Below the pieces are notes generated by a model. That model did not search any database, was not told the origin of the DNA, and saw nothing but the letters and a program-made list of their open reading frames with translations. 32,814 nucleotides of DNA from a virus: the IMG/VR virus record IMGVR_UViG_3300046167_000022, positions 1 through 32,814 of that record, one strand, 5' to 3'. Shown here in pieces: positions 15,944 to 24,315 of the stretch (the first letter of the stretch is position 1; each line of letters opens with the position of its first letter). A program made the translations under genes and the position numbers.

Positions 15944-16191
15944 GGTGTATATGCTTTTGCGGCTGCTACAGCAGAGTCGATAGCGGTGAAGTCTTCTGAC
16001 CCCCAATCGCCAATAGCTTTGCCGTACTCAAGATAACCAGAGCTACGCAGTACACGCTCTTGCTTTTCAGTGTTGGTCAGATCGTTGCCGTACTCATTGT
16101 CGGCATCAAGTACACTTGTGATGACGTTAGCGCCATCCAGCATCGCTTGATACATCTGTGCTTTTTCTTCGTCAGTTCTTACTTCAGACAT
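15940..16191 (-). CDS. Small protein downstream of the tail fibre, 83 aa
   Basis: This is an unrecognised acidic protein with helical segments (TDEEKAQMYQAMLDGANVIT, TNTEKQERVLRSSGYLEYG). It starts nine bases after the tail-fibre stop with an AGGAGATATT-type ribosome site and overlaps the XhlA-like gene by 4 bases. Small genes in this place often encode fibre-assembly helpers or accessory virion proteins, but the sequence itself shows neither. Confidence 0.6.
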   Translation of the reverse strand: MSEVRTDEEKAQMYQAMLDGANVITSVLDADNEYGNDLTNTEKQERVLRSSGYLEYGKAIGDWGSEDFTAIDSAVAAAKAYTP

Positions 16192-16199
16192 AATATCTC

Positions 16200-19100
16200 C
16201 TATGATTCTAGTTCAGTGACTCTTGTGGTTAGTGCAGTTACTTGGGCAGATAGCTCTTGAACTGCTTTGACTAGCGGAATGACAAACATTTCACGGGATA
16301 CTTGCTGTACACCGTATTTATCTTCTTTCCAGCCACCAAAACTTGATACACCAGCAGCATCCAATGCAGCTTTAACTTCTTGAGCAATGAAGTTGTGCAT
16401 GGTTGCTTCAGTGTTCATGTAGTTAATAATGTCGCCGTTTTCATCTTTTTCACGAAGATGCGCTAGTTGGGCATCTGACGCATCTAGCTCACCACTCGCT
16501 TTCCAGTTGTACTTAACTGTTCTTAGATCATTAATAAACGACAGCCCAAGAGTTTGATCCTCTATGTTTTTCTTGAGTCGCACATCGGAAGACCTAGACC
16601 AAGCGTTATCCGTATCAAAAGCATTACTAACAACATTTCCGGCTTTACCAAAAGTAAAGTCATTGTCATTACCGGTAATTCCTACGCCTATTGTGATGTT
16701 ATTTACACCATCATGTGCCGCATCAGAATTCATCCCAATAAGGATATTACTATTACCGCTTTGTATCGTATCACCTGCCTGATAACCAAGTGCGGTGTTT
16801 GAATGCCCCGTTGTTTGAACACCTAAAGCGCCTAACCCCACAGCGGTGACGGCGTATCCAGTTGATGTATTCAACAAAGACCCCCAACCCACGGCTGTGT
16901 TCCCAGAAGCAGTGGTGCTAGAGGTTAATGCACCATACCCAACGGCAGTATTTTCATTACCTGTAGTTAAAGCATCACCAGCGCCACTACCGATTAAGGT
17001 GTTCTGTACGCCTGATGTTATCCCCTCACCTGCAGCATATCCAATTGCAGTATTATGAGATGCCGTGGCAGAGGTAAAGTTTTGACTATATAAAGCGTTT
17101 CTACCGACAGCAGTAGAATAACTGCCTAAAGTATCTGAGCTTAAAGCCTGATAACCTAAAGCTACGTTGTAATCTGCATCAGTCAGTGCATCACCTGCAA
17201 GACCACCGATGAGCGTATTCTGAGTTCCCGTGGTGACTGAGGTTCCTGCTTGTGAGCCTACAGCCACATTGTAAGCATCTGTCGCTGTTGTATTATTTTG
17301 ACTGCGTAAAGCAAAATGACCAAGAGCTACGCTGTGACTTCCTAGCGTATCTGAACTCAACGACCCATTACCTACAGCGACGTTAAAGTCAGCATCCGTC
17401 AAAGCGTCACCTGAGTTACCACCGATGAGAGTATTTTTAACGCCTGTGGTGACTGCCGCACCTGCATCATACCCAACCGCCGTATTAAAAGAATCTGTAG
17501 ACGTAGTAAAGTTTTGTACCTTTAAGGCACCTCTACCCAAAGCGGTCGTTTTGTTCCCTGCAACATCACCACCTAAAGCACTCAAACCAAAAGCGACATT
17601 TTCAGTGCCGGTGGTTAAAGCGTCTCCCGTAAGATTCCCCACTAACGTGTTAAACGAACCAGAGGTTATTGTTGTACCTGCGTGATGACCAACGGCAACA
17701 TTATGACTAGCACCATCAATATTTTGTGCGCCTAACGCATTAGTGCCGATAGCAATTGATTTCGTGCCAGTATCTTCGGCATCCAGTGCGGCATAGCCGA
17801 TAGCAACATTGTCATCCCCCGTAGTCAAAGCCGTACCCGCTTCATCGCCCACAACCACGTTATAGTTGCCGCCAGAGGTGATGCTGTTACCTGCGTTGAC
17901 ACCTACACGGACGTTAGAGGTGCCTGCGGATGCAGTGATGATGTCTGCACCGTCTGCAAAGGTTACGTCTGCTGCGAAGTTTACAGCGCCGTCTACGTCT
18001 ACAGCGTCAAGGTTGGTGGTGCCGTCTACGTCTAAATCACCGTTGAAATCTACATTTCCTGATGCAGATATAGTTGTAAAAGCACCTGTGGATGCAGAGG
18101 CAGCGCCAATAGCTGTCCCATCTATAGCTCCACCATTAATGTCAGCAGTAGGTATAGTAGTAGTACCTGTGAACGTAGCTCCAGCAATTGGAGCCTTAGC
18201 ATCTAACTGTGTCTGTACATTAGAAGTAACACCATCCAGCAGGTTCAGTTCCGCTGTGGTAGCAGTAACTCCATCCATAATGTTCAGTTCTGCTGTAGTG
18301 GCAGTAACACCATCAAGAATGTTTAGCTCTGCTGTAGTGGCAGTAACACCATCAAGAATGTTTAGCTCTGCTGTTGTGCTGGTTACACCATCTAGAATAT
18401 TTAGTTCAGCAGTAGTGCTTGTCACACCATCTAAAATATTAAGTTCAGCAGTAGTAGAAGTAACGCCATCTAAGATGTTAAGTTCTGCTGCGGTAGACGT
18501 TACGCCATCAAGAATGTTTAACTCAGCAGTAGTGCTGGTGATACCGTCCAGTACATTTAGCTCTGCAGTAGTTACTGTAGCACCGTCTAGAATTTCTAGT
18601 TCTGCTTCAGTAATAGTAGCGGAGCCAATAGTAAACGAAGTACCAATAGTAGGTGTGTTAAGCGTAGGTGACGTAAGCGTTTTATTGGTTAGCGTCTGCG
18701 TACCAGTAAGGGTAGCTACAGTGCTGTCAATAGCAAAAGTTACAGCGTTACCAGAGCCGCTAGTGTCTACACCAGTGCCTCCAGTAAACGTAAGAGTCTC
18801 TGAATCCAGGTCAATACTCAATGCACCACCGGAGTCTGCTTGGAAGTCTAAGTCCTGTGCAGTTACCTGTGAGTCTACGTATGCTTTGATTGACTGTTGT
18901 GTAGCTAGTTTAGTTGCACTGTTGGAAGACATATCGTCTTCATCTTTAATACCAGTTACAGTAGCACCATCACCAGCAATGTTAATGCTAGTGTTAGCTA
19001 CAATGGTTGTGCCTGTAATAGCAGCAGCAGTAGATGCACCTACAGTAGTACCGTCTATAGCTCCACCGTTTAGATCTACAGTTGGTATAGTTACAGTACC

Positions 19101-19259
19101 AGTAAACGTAGGGCCAGCTATGTCTGCCTTAGTTGCTGATGCGGTTGCGATATTGTCAAACTCTGTATCAATCTCAGTGCCTTTGACAATCTTGTTAGCG
19201 TTACCGGAAGGTAAGCTATCTTTAGCTGCAAAGTTTGTTGTCTTTGTGTAATTGCTCAT
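16200..19259 (-). CDS. Repeat-built tail fibre with S74 intramolecular chaperone
   Basis: This 1019-aa protein is the host-recognition fibre. Residues 1-215 form a beta-rich stalk. Residues ~219-348 are ten 13-aa repeats around AELNILDGVTSTT. Residues ~450-830 are YadA/LbR-like NxAVGxxA repeats with an exact 72-residue period in the middle. The C-terminal ~130 residues are a peptidase S74 (endosialidase chaperone) domain opening SSDVRLKKN; S891 is the expected self-cleavage serine. A short coiled coil (VQELSAQVTALTTRVTELES) closes it. The domain normally trimerises the fibre and is then cut off. Codon choice in 16560-18000 looks different from the N-terminal third, suggesting exchange of the distal module. 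Confidence 0.9.
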   Translation of the reverse strand: MSNYTKTTNFAAKDSLPSGNANKIVKGTEIDTEFDNIATASATKADIAGPTFTGTVTIPTVDLNGGAIDGTTVGASTAAAITGTTIVANTSINIAGDGATVTGIKDEDDMSSNSATKLATQQSIKAYVDSQVTAQDLDFQADSGGALSIDLDSETLTFTGGTGVDTSGSGNAVTFAIDSTVATLTGTQTLTNKTLTSPTLNTPTIGTSFTIGSATITEAELEILDGATVTTAELNVLDGITSTTAELNILDGVTSTAAELNILDGVTSTTAELNILDGVTSTTAELNILDGVTSTTAELNILDGVTATTAELNILDGVTATTAELNIMDGVTATTAELNLLDGVTSNVQTQLDAKAPIAGATFTGTTTIPTADINGGAIDGTAIGAASASTGAFTTISASGNVDFNGDLDVDGTTNLDAVDVDGAVNFAADVTFADGADIITASAGTSNVRVGVNAGNSITSGGNYNVVVGDEAGTALTTGDDNVAIGYAALDAEDTGTKSIAIGTNALGAQNIDGASHNVAVGHHAGTTITSGSFNTLVGNLTGDALTTGTENVAFGLSALGGDVAGNKTTALGRGALKVQNFTTSTDSFNTAVGYDAGAAVTTGVKNTLIGGNSGDALTDADFNVAVGNGSLSSDTLGSHSVALGHFALRSQNNTTATDAYNVAVGSQAGTSVTTGTQNTLIGGLAGDALTDADYNVALGYQALSSDTLGSYSTAVGRNALYSQNFTSATASHNTAIGYAAGEGITSGVQNTLIGSGAGDALTTGNENTAVGYGALTSSTTASGNTAVGWGSLLNTSTGYAVTAVGLGALGVQTTGHSNTALGYQAGDTIQSGNSNILIGMNSDAAHDGVNNITIGVGITGNDNDFTFGKAGNVVSNAFDTDNAWSRSSDVRLKKNIEDQTLGLSFINDLRTVKYNWKASGELDASDAQLAHLREKDENGDIINYMNTEATMHNFIAQEVKAALDAAGVSSFGGWKEDKYGVQQVSREMFVIPLVKAVQELSAQVTALTTRVTELES
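17055..17702 (-). repeat. Three tandem 216-bp (72-aa) units in the tail-fibre gene
   Basis: Units beginning NVAVGHHAG, NTAVGYDAG and NVAVGSQAG start at 17702, 17486 and 17270 on the - strand. Each is exactly 216 bases long with no indels. A fourth, divergent unit (NTAIGYAAG) begins at 17054 and is shorter. Within each, NTLIGG, GDALT and SVALG-type strands recur, consistent with a left-handed beta-roll. Confidence 0.85.
18216..18605 (-). repeat. Ten 39-bp (13-aa) repeats in the tail-fibre gene
   Basis: Ten tandem units encode variants of AELNILDGVTSTT, from AELEILDGATVTT (first, at 18605) to AELNLLDGVTSNV (last, ending at 18216). The central units are identical at the protein level but differ at synonymous codon positions. 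This points to long-standing selection on the protein repeat rather than very recent duplication. Similar ELNILDG repeats are common in fibres of marine phages. Confidence 0.9.
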
Positions 19260-20791
19260 TAAATTAACCTACCTAAAAGTGCCTCAGTGTTTAACTCTTG
19301 TATTGACAAAGCCCCACCATTAATTATTGCTTCAATACCGATAGTAGCGACTTTGCCTGAGCCTGTAGCTTTTACTTTAGCTACGTCAATAACAATGGTT
19401 GCACTATATTCCGATGTGCTAACATTGTACTCAGAGACACCGTATTCAGCAATTAAACTTGTGGCTACTGTAAACGCTTGTTTACTGTAACCTTCTGTAT
19501 AATCATAAGCCCAGTTGCCAATCACTTGACTACCTGAACCACCTATGACTGTAAAGGATATTTCCTTCAACATCTTAATTCTGGAAGGATCACCAAAAGA
19601 CATAGGATTTGTAAAATACTTCATTGTATAAGTGTCTGTGTCATCCAGAAACTCATCGTACTCATTTATGCCTTTAGCATTACCAAGGTACAAAGTACCA
19701 TCTGCAAGCCTAGTGCCAGACAGTGCCGTTACGCTTGTCCATATAGTTGCTCTGTAGCTGCCGTCCTCTAGTGTTCCTCTCATGTCAAACACATAAACTT
19801 CTAAGGACGTTGGTAAGAACAAAAGATAAAAAGATTCTTCTGGACTATAAACAGACTTGATGTTTTTTGTTTCAGCGTTGACTGCCAACATCATAGTGTC
19901 TCTTACATTCTTAGACACATTACCTATAGGGTTAGACTTCTCTTGTATAACTCTACCTAAGCTACGCAAGCCAGAGTCAGACAGGAAGATCAAGTCTGTA
20001 CCTATTGCCTGTACACTGTCCCTAGCGATACAGCCAATACCAGTAATAACATCGGATAACGTCATGCTGGCAGGAGAAGATGCACCAGAGTACAGTAAGA
20101 TACTTCTTTTACAGAAGATAACTAAAAAGTTGTTAAACTCTCTAAGTGCTACTATCTCATCAAAGCCTTCAGGAAATACAGTAGTTAAGTCTAAAGATCC
20201 TGTAGAGCCACCTGTCCACGCATGACCATTCAGTAAGTCAGACCAGTAAACAGTATGCTTGTTACCAGTAACGTCAGCAGCCCATACACGACCAAAAGCT
20301 GCTAGAGCTTCATTAGCTTGTGGTGCTGTACCTGTAGCATGGCTGTGGTCGCTTATGTTATCAAGCACACCAGAGCCAGACTCATCAGTGTAAATTAACG
20401 GCTCATGTCCTCTTTGAAAGAAGTAAGCATGATTGTTAAAGTTTATTATCTTCCAGTTGTTTGCCGTAGGCGTGTAGCCACTAGGCGTAGCGTCAGTGAG
20501 TGTAGTAGTTCCAGTAAACACCTTGTTGTTACCAGCGGAAAACACTACTTTGTCACCGCTTTGGTCTACGTACTCAAAGATAGCTTCTATACCAACACTA
20601 GACCCTAAAGGCGTAGCACTGCTTGTGATCTTCTTTAGACCCTTACGTGCTGCAATCCTGCCGTACTTATCAATAACAGCATTCTCAGCAATAGATGCAA
20701 AGGCAGGATCTTGTGTTACAGGAGAGTCCTGTGTGTTAAGACCTTTGAATCCCGGAGCGCCTATGTATATGTTCTGACGTTGTTCAGCCAT
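19259..20791 (-). CDS. Tail nozzle / tail tube protein candidate, 510 aa
   Basis: This beta-rich protein begins with a segment common in podoviral tail proteins (IYIGAPGFKGLNTQDSP). Repeated strand motifs follow and read like a propeller: KVVFSAGNNKVFTG, NHAYFFQRGHEPLIYTD, FLVIFCKRSILLYSG, YLLFLPTSLEVYVFD. The position directly after the gp11-like adaptor and before the fibre matches the T7 order of adaptor (gp11) then nozzle (gp12). The size is lower than T7 gp12 (794 aa), so the match is by position and fold type. It shares one base with each neighbour (TAATG), which implies coupled translation. Confidence 0.7.
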   Translation of the reverse strand: MAEQRQNIYIGAPGFKGLNTQDSPVTQDPAFASIAENAVIDKYGRIAARKGLKKITSSATPLGSSVGIEAIFEYVDQSGDKVVFSAGNNKVFTGTTTLTDATPSGYTPTANNWKIINFNNHAYFFQRGHEPLIYTDESGSGVLDNISDHSHATGTAPQANEALAAFGRVWAADVTGNKHTVYWSDLLNGHAWTGGSTGSLDLTTVFPEGFDEIVALREFNNFLVIFCKRSILLYSGASSPASMTLSDVITGIGCIARDSVQAIGTDLIFLSDSGLRSLGRVIQEKSNPIGNVSKNVRDTMMLAVNAETKNIKSVYSPEESFYLLFLPTSLEVYVFDMRGTLEDGSYRATIWTSVTALSGTRLADGTLYLGNAKGINEYDEFLDDTDTYTMKYFTNPMSFGDPSRIKMLKEISFTVIGGSGSQVIGNWAYDYTEGYSKQAFTVATSLIAEYGVSEYNVSTSEYSATIVIDVAKVKATGSGKVATIGIEAIINGGALSIQELNTEALLGRLI

Positions 20792-21444
20792 TAGGGTACC
20801 GTGTATATAAATTCTTCAGGATTCTTGTAAGCATCTATTGCAATAGCGTCTGACAGATGCTTGTCTGCAATTAAGAAATAATCCTGTGCAGTAGTACCTC
20901 CTGTCTCACCACGCTCTCTAGCCAACAAAGCTACAGCGTTGTGAATAATAGCGTTCTTAGGTAACACTGTAGTGTCTGTATCACTAGACAATTCATCTTC
21001 TCTAGCAATTAAATCAAAGCGCATAGAGTACACTGCATCAGGCTTAGGGTACACACGTACTTTAGTATCTTCATTACTGTCTATACCACTAAACGTGTAG
21101 GAGTCTGGAGTGCCTGTGACTTCACCAGAGATATAATATGCGTTGTTAAACCAGTTAGGTGACTCATAACGCATAAAGAAGTTTGATGTGTCGTTAATAG
21201 CACTATATATTTTAACACGTTCTCCAGCGTTTGTCAAGCTATATTCTGTAGTATCTGCTACAGTAGGAACAATAATAGTTGTTCGTAACGTAGACCACTC
21301 ATGTGCATCTTCTACAATGCGTTTAGCATCATTTACAAAGTCGCCTACCATTTTAGAGTAAGCTGTGTTAGCAACGGCAGATACTTCGTCTTCACGTAAC
21401 CTACGTAGTACCTCGTTGACTATATTCAAATATGTGGTACTCAT
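20791..21444 (-). CDS. Head-tail adaptor (T7 gp11-like tail tubular protein A)
   Basis: This 217-aa protein is similar in size to T7 gp11 (196 aa) and has its usual build. An N-terminal helix pair (YLNIVNEVLRRLREDEVSAV, DFVNDAKRIVEDAHEWSTLR) packs under the portal. Beta strands follow (TIIVPTVADTTEYSL, TKVRVYPKPDAVYSMRFDL). A C-terminal helical part (AIIHNAVALLARERGETGG) then ends in a basic/acidic tail. It forms the ring joining portal to nozzle. The start overlaps the 806-aa gene by 4 bases. Confidence 0.78.
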   Translation of the reverse strand: MSTTYLNIVNEVLRRLREDEVSAVANTAYSKMVGDFVNDAKRIVEDAHEWSTLRTTIIVPTVADTTEYSLTNAGERVKIYSAINDTSNFFMRYESPNWFNNAYYISGEVTGTPDSYTFSGIDSNEDTKVRVYPKPDAVYSMRFDLIAREDELSSDTDTTVLPKNAIIHNAVALLARERGETGGTTAQDYFLIADKHLSDAIAIDAYKNPEEFIYTVP

Positions 21445-23861
21445 CTAATTCCTCTAAATAAACCTTGTATTGCAGGAGCTTGATAAGGCTCATACATTGA
21501 AGTTAACTCTAAAATCTGAGGACGCTGGAAACCGTAAAGATAGTCTGAGAACATAGATGTCCCAATACCCCCTGATCCACCAATACCTAATCCTCCTCCT
21601 GCACCTGAGCCTCTACCTGTCCCATCTCCTGAGCCATCACCGTCACCAGTGCCTTCTCCTGTGCCTTCTCCTGCACCTTCAGCGTCACCAGTATCGCCAG
21701 CACCTCCACCGGCAGCAGTGCCATCTCCAGCAGTATCATCACCGCCTTCTTGACCTGAAGCTCCGTCACCCTCAGTACCACTGCCATCATCCGCACCACC
21801 ACTAGCGCCGCCTTCAGCACCAGTGCCTTCAGCACCTCCAGTGCTTATAGGTTCTTCAACACCTCCTGTTGATCCCCCACCTATAGTATCAGGAGCAGTA
21901 GTAATATCATCAGTAGTATCTTCAAGGATACTTGTAGTCTCTGTGGTTGTAGGCTGAGTTGTTTCTGTAACAGGAGCAGTAGTAGCTACAGGAGTTATTG
22001 GAGATGTTGAAGTGTCAGCACTCTCAACCGCAGCAGCAGTATTTAGTACATCTCCAAATAAACTGGAGGTAACTGATCCCGGTGCAGTGTAATCAACAGA
22101 AGGAGTTACACTTACTGAACCAGAAGTAGTTGTTGTGGCGCCTCCTGCTAAACCAGTACCTCCTCCTGCTCCACCACCGCCTCCTCCTGAAGGAGCTTGC
22201 TCAACCTGTAAGTAACTCTCGTCAACTACAGGTCTTTGCTCTGATAGCAAGGTTTCTAAATCTGCTTCAACAGTAGTTGTAGAGCCGGGAAACTGCTGAG
22301 TAGTTAGCTCTATAGTTACTCCTGTTTCAGGATTAGTATACTCTAGTCTACCTCCTGAAGTAAGAACTACATCGTCTACAGGTATGGGCGTACCGTCAAC
22401 TATTAAGTTTCCTGTTGCTGTATCTATTCTTTCTATATTAGCGACAGTGCGTAAAGTTTCAGGAGTAGTGCTTAAAGGAGCAACGCCTGCGGTGGACAAC
22501 ATCCCTGTAAACTCTCCTGCTTTTGGAGCAGCCCATCCTAAACTTGTTAAAAATGCTTCTTGAGTGGTTGTAGCTAATCCTAAGTCAGCTAGTACAGGAT
22601 TTCCTCTTGAAGTTAAATAAGCTCCCATGCTAAAATTAGGAGAATTAAATGTTTCTATACCTACTTCTGAAATTACTTGGTCTAAAGTACGGTCAAAAGC
22701 TGCTTGCTGAACGTCTGTTAATACCTTACCAAAGTTTTCACTTCCCTCTACAGCATATCCCGGTAAACCTATGTTACCATCGTCTAAAATAGAAGCGCCT
22801 ACATTTGAAACTTCTTCAGAAACTTTAGCTATCGTATCGTTTACTGCATCAGCAGAAACTATCTCTGGTAACTCAACACTTAGTTCTGGACTAACAGCCT
22901 GTAGAGTTTCTTCAGCTACGTTCTCTACGCCTTCTTTAACTTTATCAACTGCACCTTTAAGTAAAGAAGTACCGCCAGCCATTAACACAGCGTTAAGGAT
23001 AGCGTCTTTATCTCCACCATACGCAGCCGTAGTAAATCCTGATACAGCGGCACTTGTTGCTGCGGCTGCGGCACCTGTAAGTCCCATAGTGGCTCCCGCA
23101 CCACCTGTAAGAATACTTACGCCAATCTGAGTAACTGCTTTTATAGCTTTCTTTAGATCATTGTCTTTTACTTCTAGTGTTCTAATCTCACCAAAAGTAA
23201 ACGGGTCATAAAGATAAATAGAGCCATCATCAGTAGCTCTAAAAGGTTTTACATCGTACTCGTTGTACAGTGCTTGAATCTCAGGGTTCTGTAGATACGC
23301 CTGCTCAACAGCGTCTTTGTAGTCTAGCTTTTCCTGTGTCTGCAAACGTGCCATTACTGGAGCCATTAAAGGCTCAAGGCGAGCTTGGAACTCTTTGATC
23401 TGATCTAAAGAACTTGACGTGTGTGCAGAGAGATTACCTTGGAACTTACCTAGCTCTCTAGGAGCATAGTCAGGAGCAGTAAAAGCAGATACGGTTGGTT
23501 TAGAAACTCCTGCACCACCCCCTTCTGCATAGTCTGTGTCTACAAAACCTTGGTTAGCTAAAGTTTCATTAAGAACTTGGTCATAGCTTTGTCCTACTGT
23601 ATCTATATCAGATACTGTAGTTCCTTGACGTAGTGCGTCATAGTAGGCAGATAAATCAGCAGTTTCTCTAACAGTTTGTACAGGCTGTTGTGCTGCTTTA
23701 GCAGCTACTTCAGCAGCAATCTCTGCCTTACGTATGTCTAATGGACTAGGATCAGAAGTAGTGTCCTGCAAAAGAGGAGACAAGTTAGACAAGTCTAAAC
23801 TAAAGTCGCCTAGACCAGACAAGTCAACATTAAAATTACTGAAATCAAGATTTAGAGACAT
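21441..23861 (-). CDS. Large Gly-rich virion protein candidate, 806 aa
   Basis: This protein is not recognised. The N-terminal half is helical and contains a hydrophobic Ala/Gly block (TGGAGATMGLTGAAAAATSA, then DAILNAVLMAGGTSLLKG). Residues ~550-780 are low complexity: a poly-Gly run, Thr/Pro-rich stretches and many Gly-Asp/Glu-Gly units (GEGTGEGTGDGDGSGDGTG). The last 35 residues are ordinary sequence rich in Tyr and Pro. Lying between the holin and the tail adaptor in the late operon, it is probably structural or an ejection protein. The acidic Gly-rich part may be a flexible linker. The reading frame is intact despite the repeats. Confidence 0.6.
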   Translation of the reverse strand: MSLNLDFSNFNVDLSGLGDFSLDLSNLSPLLQDTTSDPSPLDIRKAEIAAEVAAKAAQQPVQTVRETADLSAYYDALRQGTTVSDIDTVGQSYDQVLNETLANQGFVDTDYAEGGGAGVSKPTVSAFTAPDYAPRELGKFQGNLSAHTSSSLDQIKEFQARLEPLMAPVMARLQTQEKLDYKDAVEQAYLQNPEIQALYNEYDVKPFRATDDGSIYLYDPFTFGEIRTLEVKDNDLKKAIKAVTQIGVSILTGGAGATMGLTGAAAAATSAAVSGFTTAAYGGDKDAILNAVLMAGGTSLLKGAVDKVKEGVENVAEETLQAVSPELSVELPEIVSADAVNDTIAKVSEEVSNVGASILDDGNIGLPGYAVEGSENFGKVLTDVQQAAFDRTLDQVISEVGIETFNSPNFSMGAYLTSRGNPVLADLGLATTTQEAFLTSLGWAAPKAGEFTGMLSTAGVAPLSTTPETLRTVANIERIDTATGNLIVDGTPIPVDDVVLTSGGRLEYTNPETGVTIELTTQQFPGSTTTVEADLETLLSEQRPVVDESYLQVEQAPSGGGGGGAGGGTGLAGGATTTTSGSVSVTPSVDYTAPGSVTSSLFGDVLNTAAAVESADTSTSPITPVATTAPVTETTQPTTTETTSILEDTTDDITTAPDTIGGGSTGGVEEPISTGGAEGTGAEGGASGGADDGSGTEGDGASGQEGGDDTAGDGTAAGGGAGDTGDAEGAGEGTGEGTGDGDGSGDGTGRGSGAGGGLGIGGSGGIGTSMFSDYLYGFQRPQILELTSMYEPYQAPAIQGLFRGIR

Positions 23862-23868
23862 CAGCTAC

Positions 23869-24258
23869 TTATTTCCTTGTCTTCTCAAATGAACGCATTG
23901 CGCCTAAACCTAACATACCCATAAGGACAGGCATCATAGTTTCTAGTGGTACTAAAGGTATAACAATGTCTATACCTGCTAGAGCTAATACAAAGTTAGA
24001 AAACGGAATTGTAATAAAGTTACCAAACATGCCTAATCCACATGTCCAGCCAATGAAGGGTCGCCATCCAGAAACAAATAAACTAGAGTGTCCTGCCTCT
24101 ACTTTGTTTACTTCTAGCTGACCTTTAGCTAACTCTTGAGCATGACGCTCAGACATGGTAGCAATCTCATGAGCCAAAGCATTCTTCTGGTCTTTGTCCT
24201 CAATAAACTTATCAAGCAACCCTGTTACTGGGCCAACCAAACTAGCTACTATGCTCAT
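23869..24258 (-). CDS. Holin, GTA-type three-transmembrane family
   Basis: This 129-aa protein opens the inner membrane at lysis so that the endolysin can pass. Residues 1-55 are a soluble amphipathic helix (QKNALAHEIATMSERHAQEL). The signature WRPFIGW (about 66-72) leads into hydrophobic helices (CGLGMFGNFITIPFSNFVLA, then MMPVLMGMLGLGAM). A charged FEKTRK ends it. This matches the '3TMs holin for gene-transfer release' family. The endolysin candidate (M15 peptidase) lies far away at 31622, so the lysis genes are scattered. It is the first gene after the terminator downstream of the capsid gene. Confidence 0.85.
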   Translation of the reverse strand: MSIVASLVGPVTGLLDKFIEDKDQKNALAHEIATMSERHAQELAKGQLEVNKVEAGHSSLFVSGWRPFIGWTCGLGMFGNFITIPFSNFVLALAGIDIVIPLVPLETMMPVLMGMLGLGAMRSFEKTRK

Positions 24259-24276
24259 ACTCAGCTACCTCAATAA

Positions 24277-24306
24277 AACTAGGGGCCACCGTAGCAGCCC
24301 CCAGTT
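24277..24306 (-). terminator. Hairpin terminator after the major capsid gene
   Basis: On the - strand AACT-G-GGGGC pairs with GCCCC-T-AGTT (one central mismatch, ten base pairs including the flank), followed by TTTTATT. It lies 10 bases after the capsid stop. Since the tail genes downstream have no obvious promoter, it is probably leaky and sets the ratio of capsid to tail transcripts. Confidence 0.75.
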
Positions 24307-24315
24307 AGATGGTTA

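Noticed and set aside
18216-18605. Regular ~39-base repeats resembling a CRISPR array
   Set aside because: The repeats are contiguous, in frame and encode AELNILDG units of the tail fibre; there are no unique spacers and no cas genes.
17866-19251. Long open frame (461 aa) on the + strand opposite the tail fibre
   Set aside because: It is antisense to a clear S74 fibre gene; it is Val/Pro/Ser-rich as expected from the complement of Gly/Thr/Ala repeats, and has no ribosome site or operon context.
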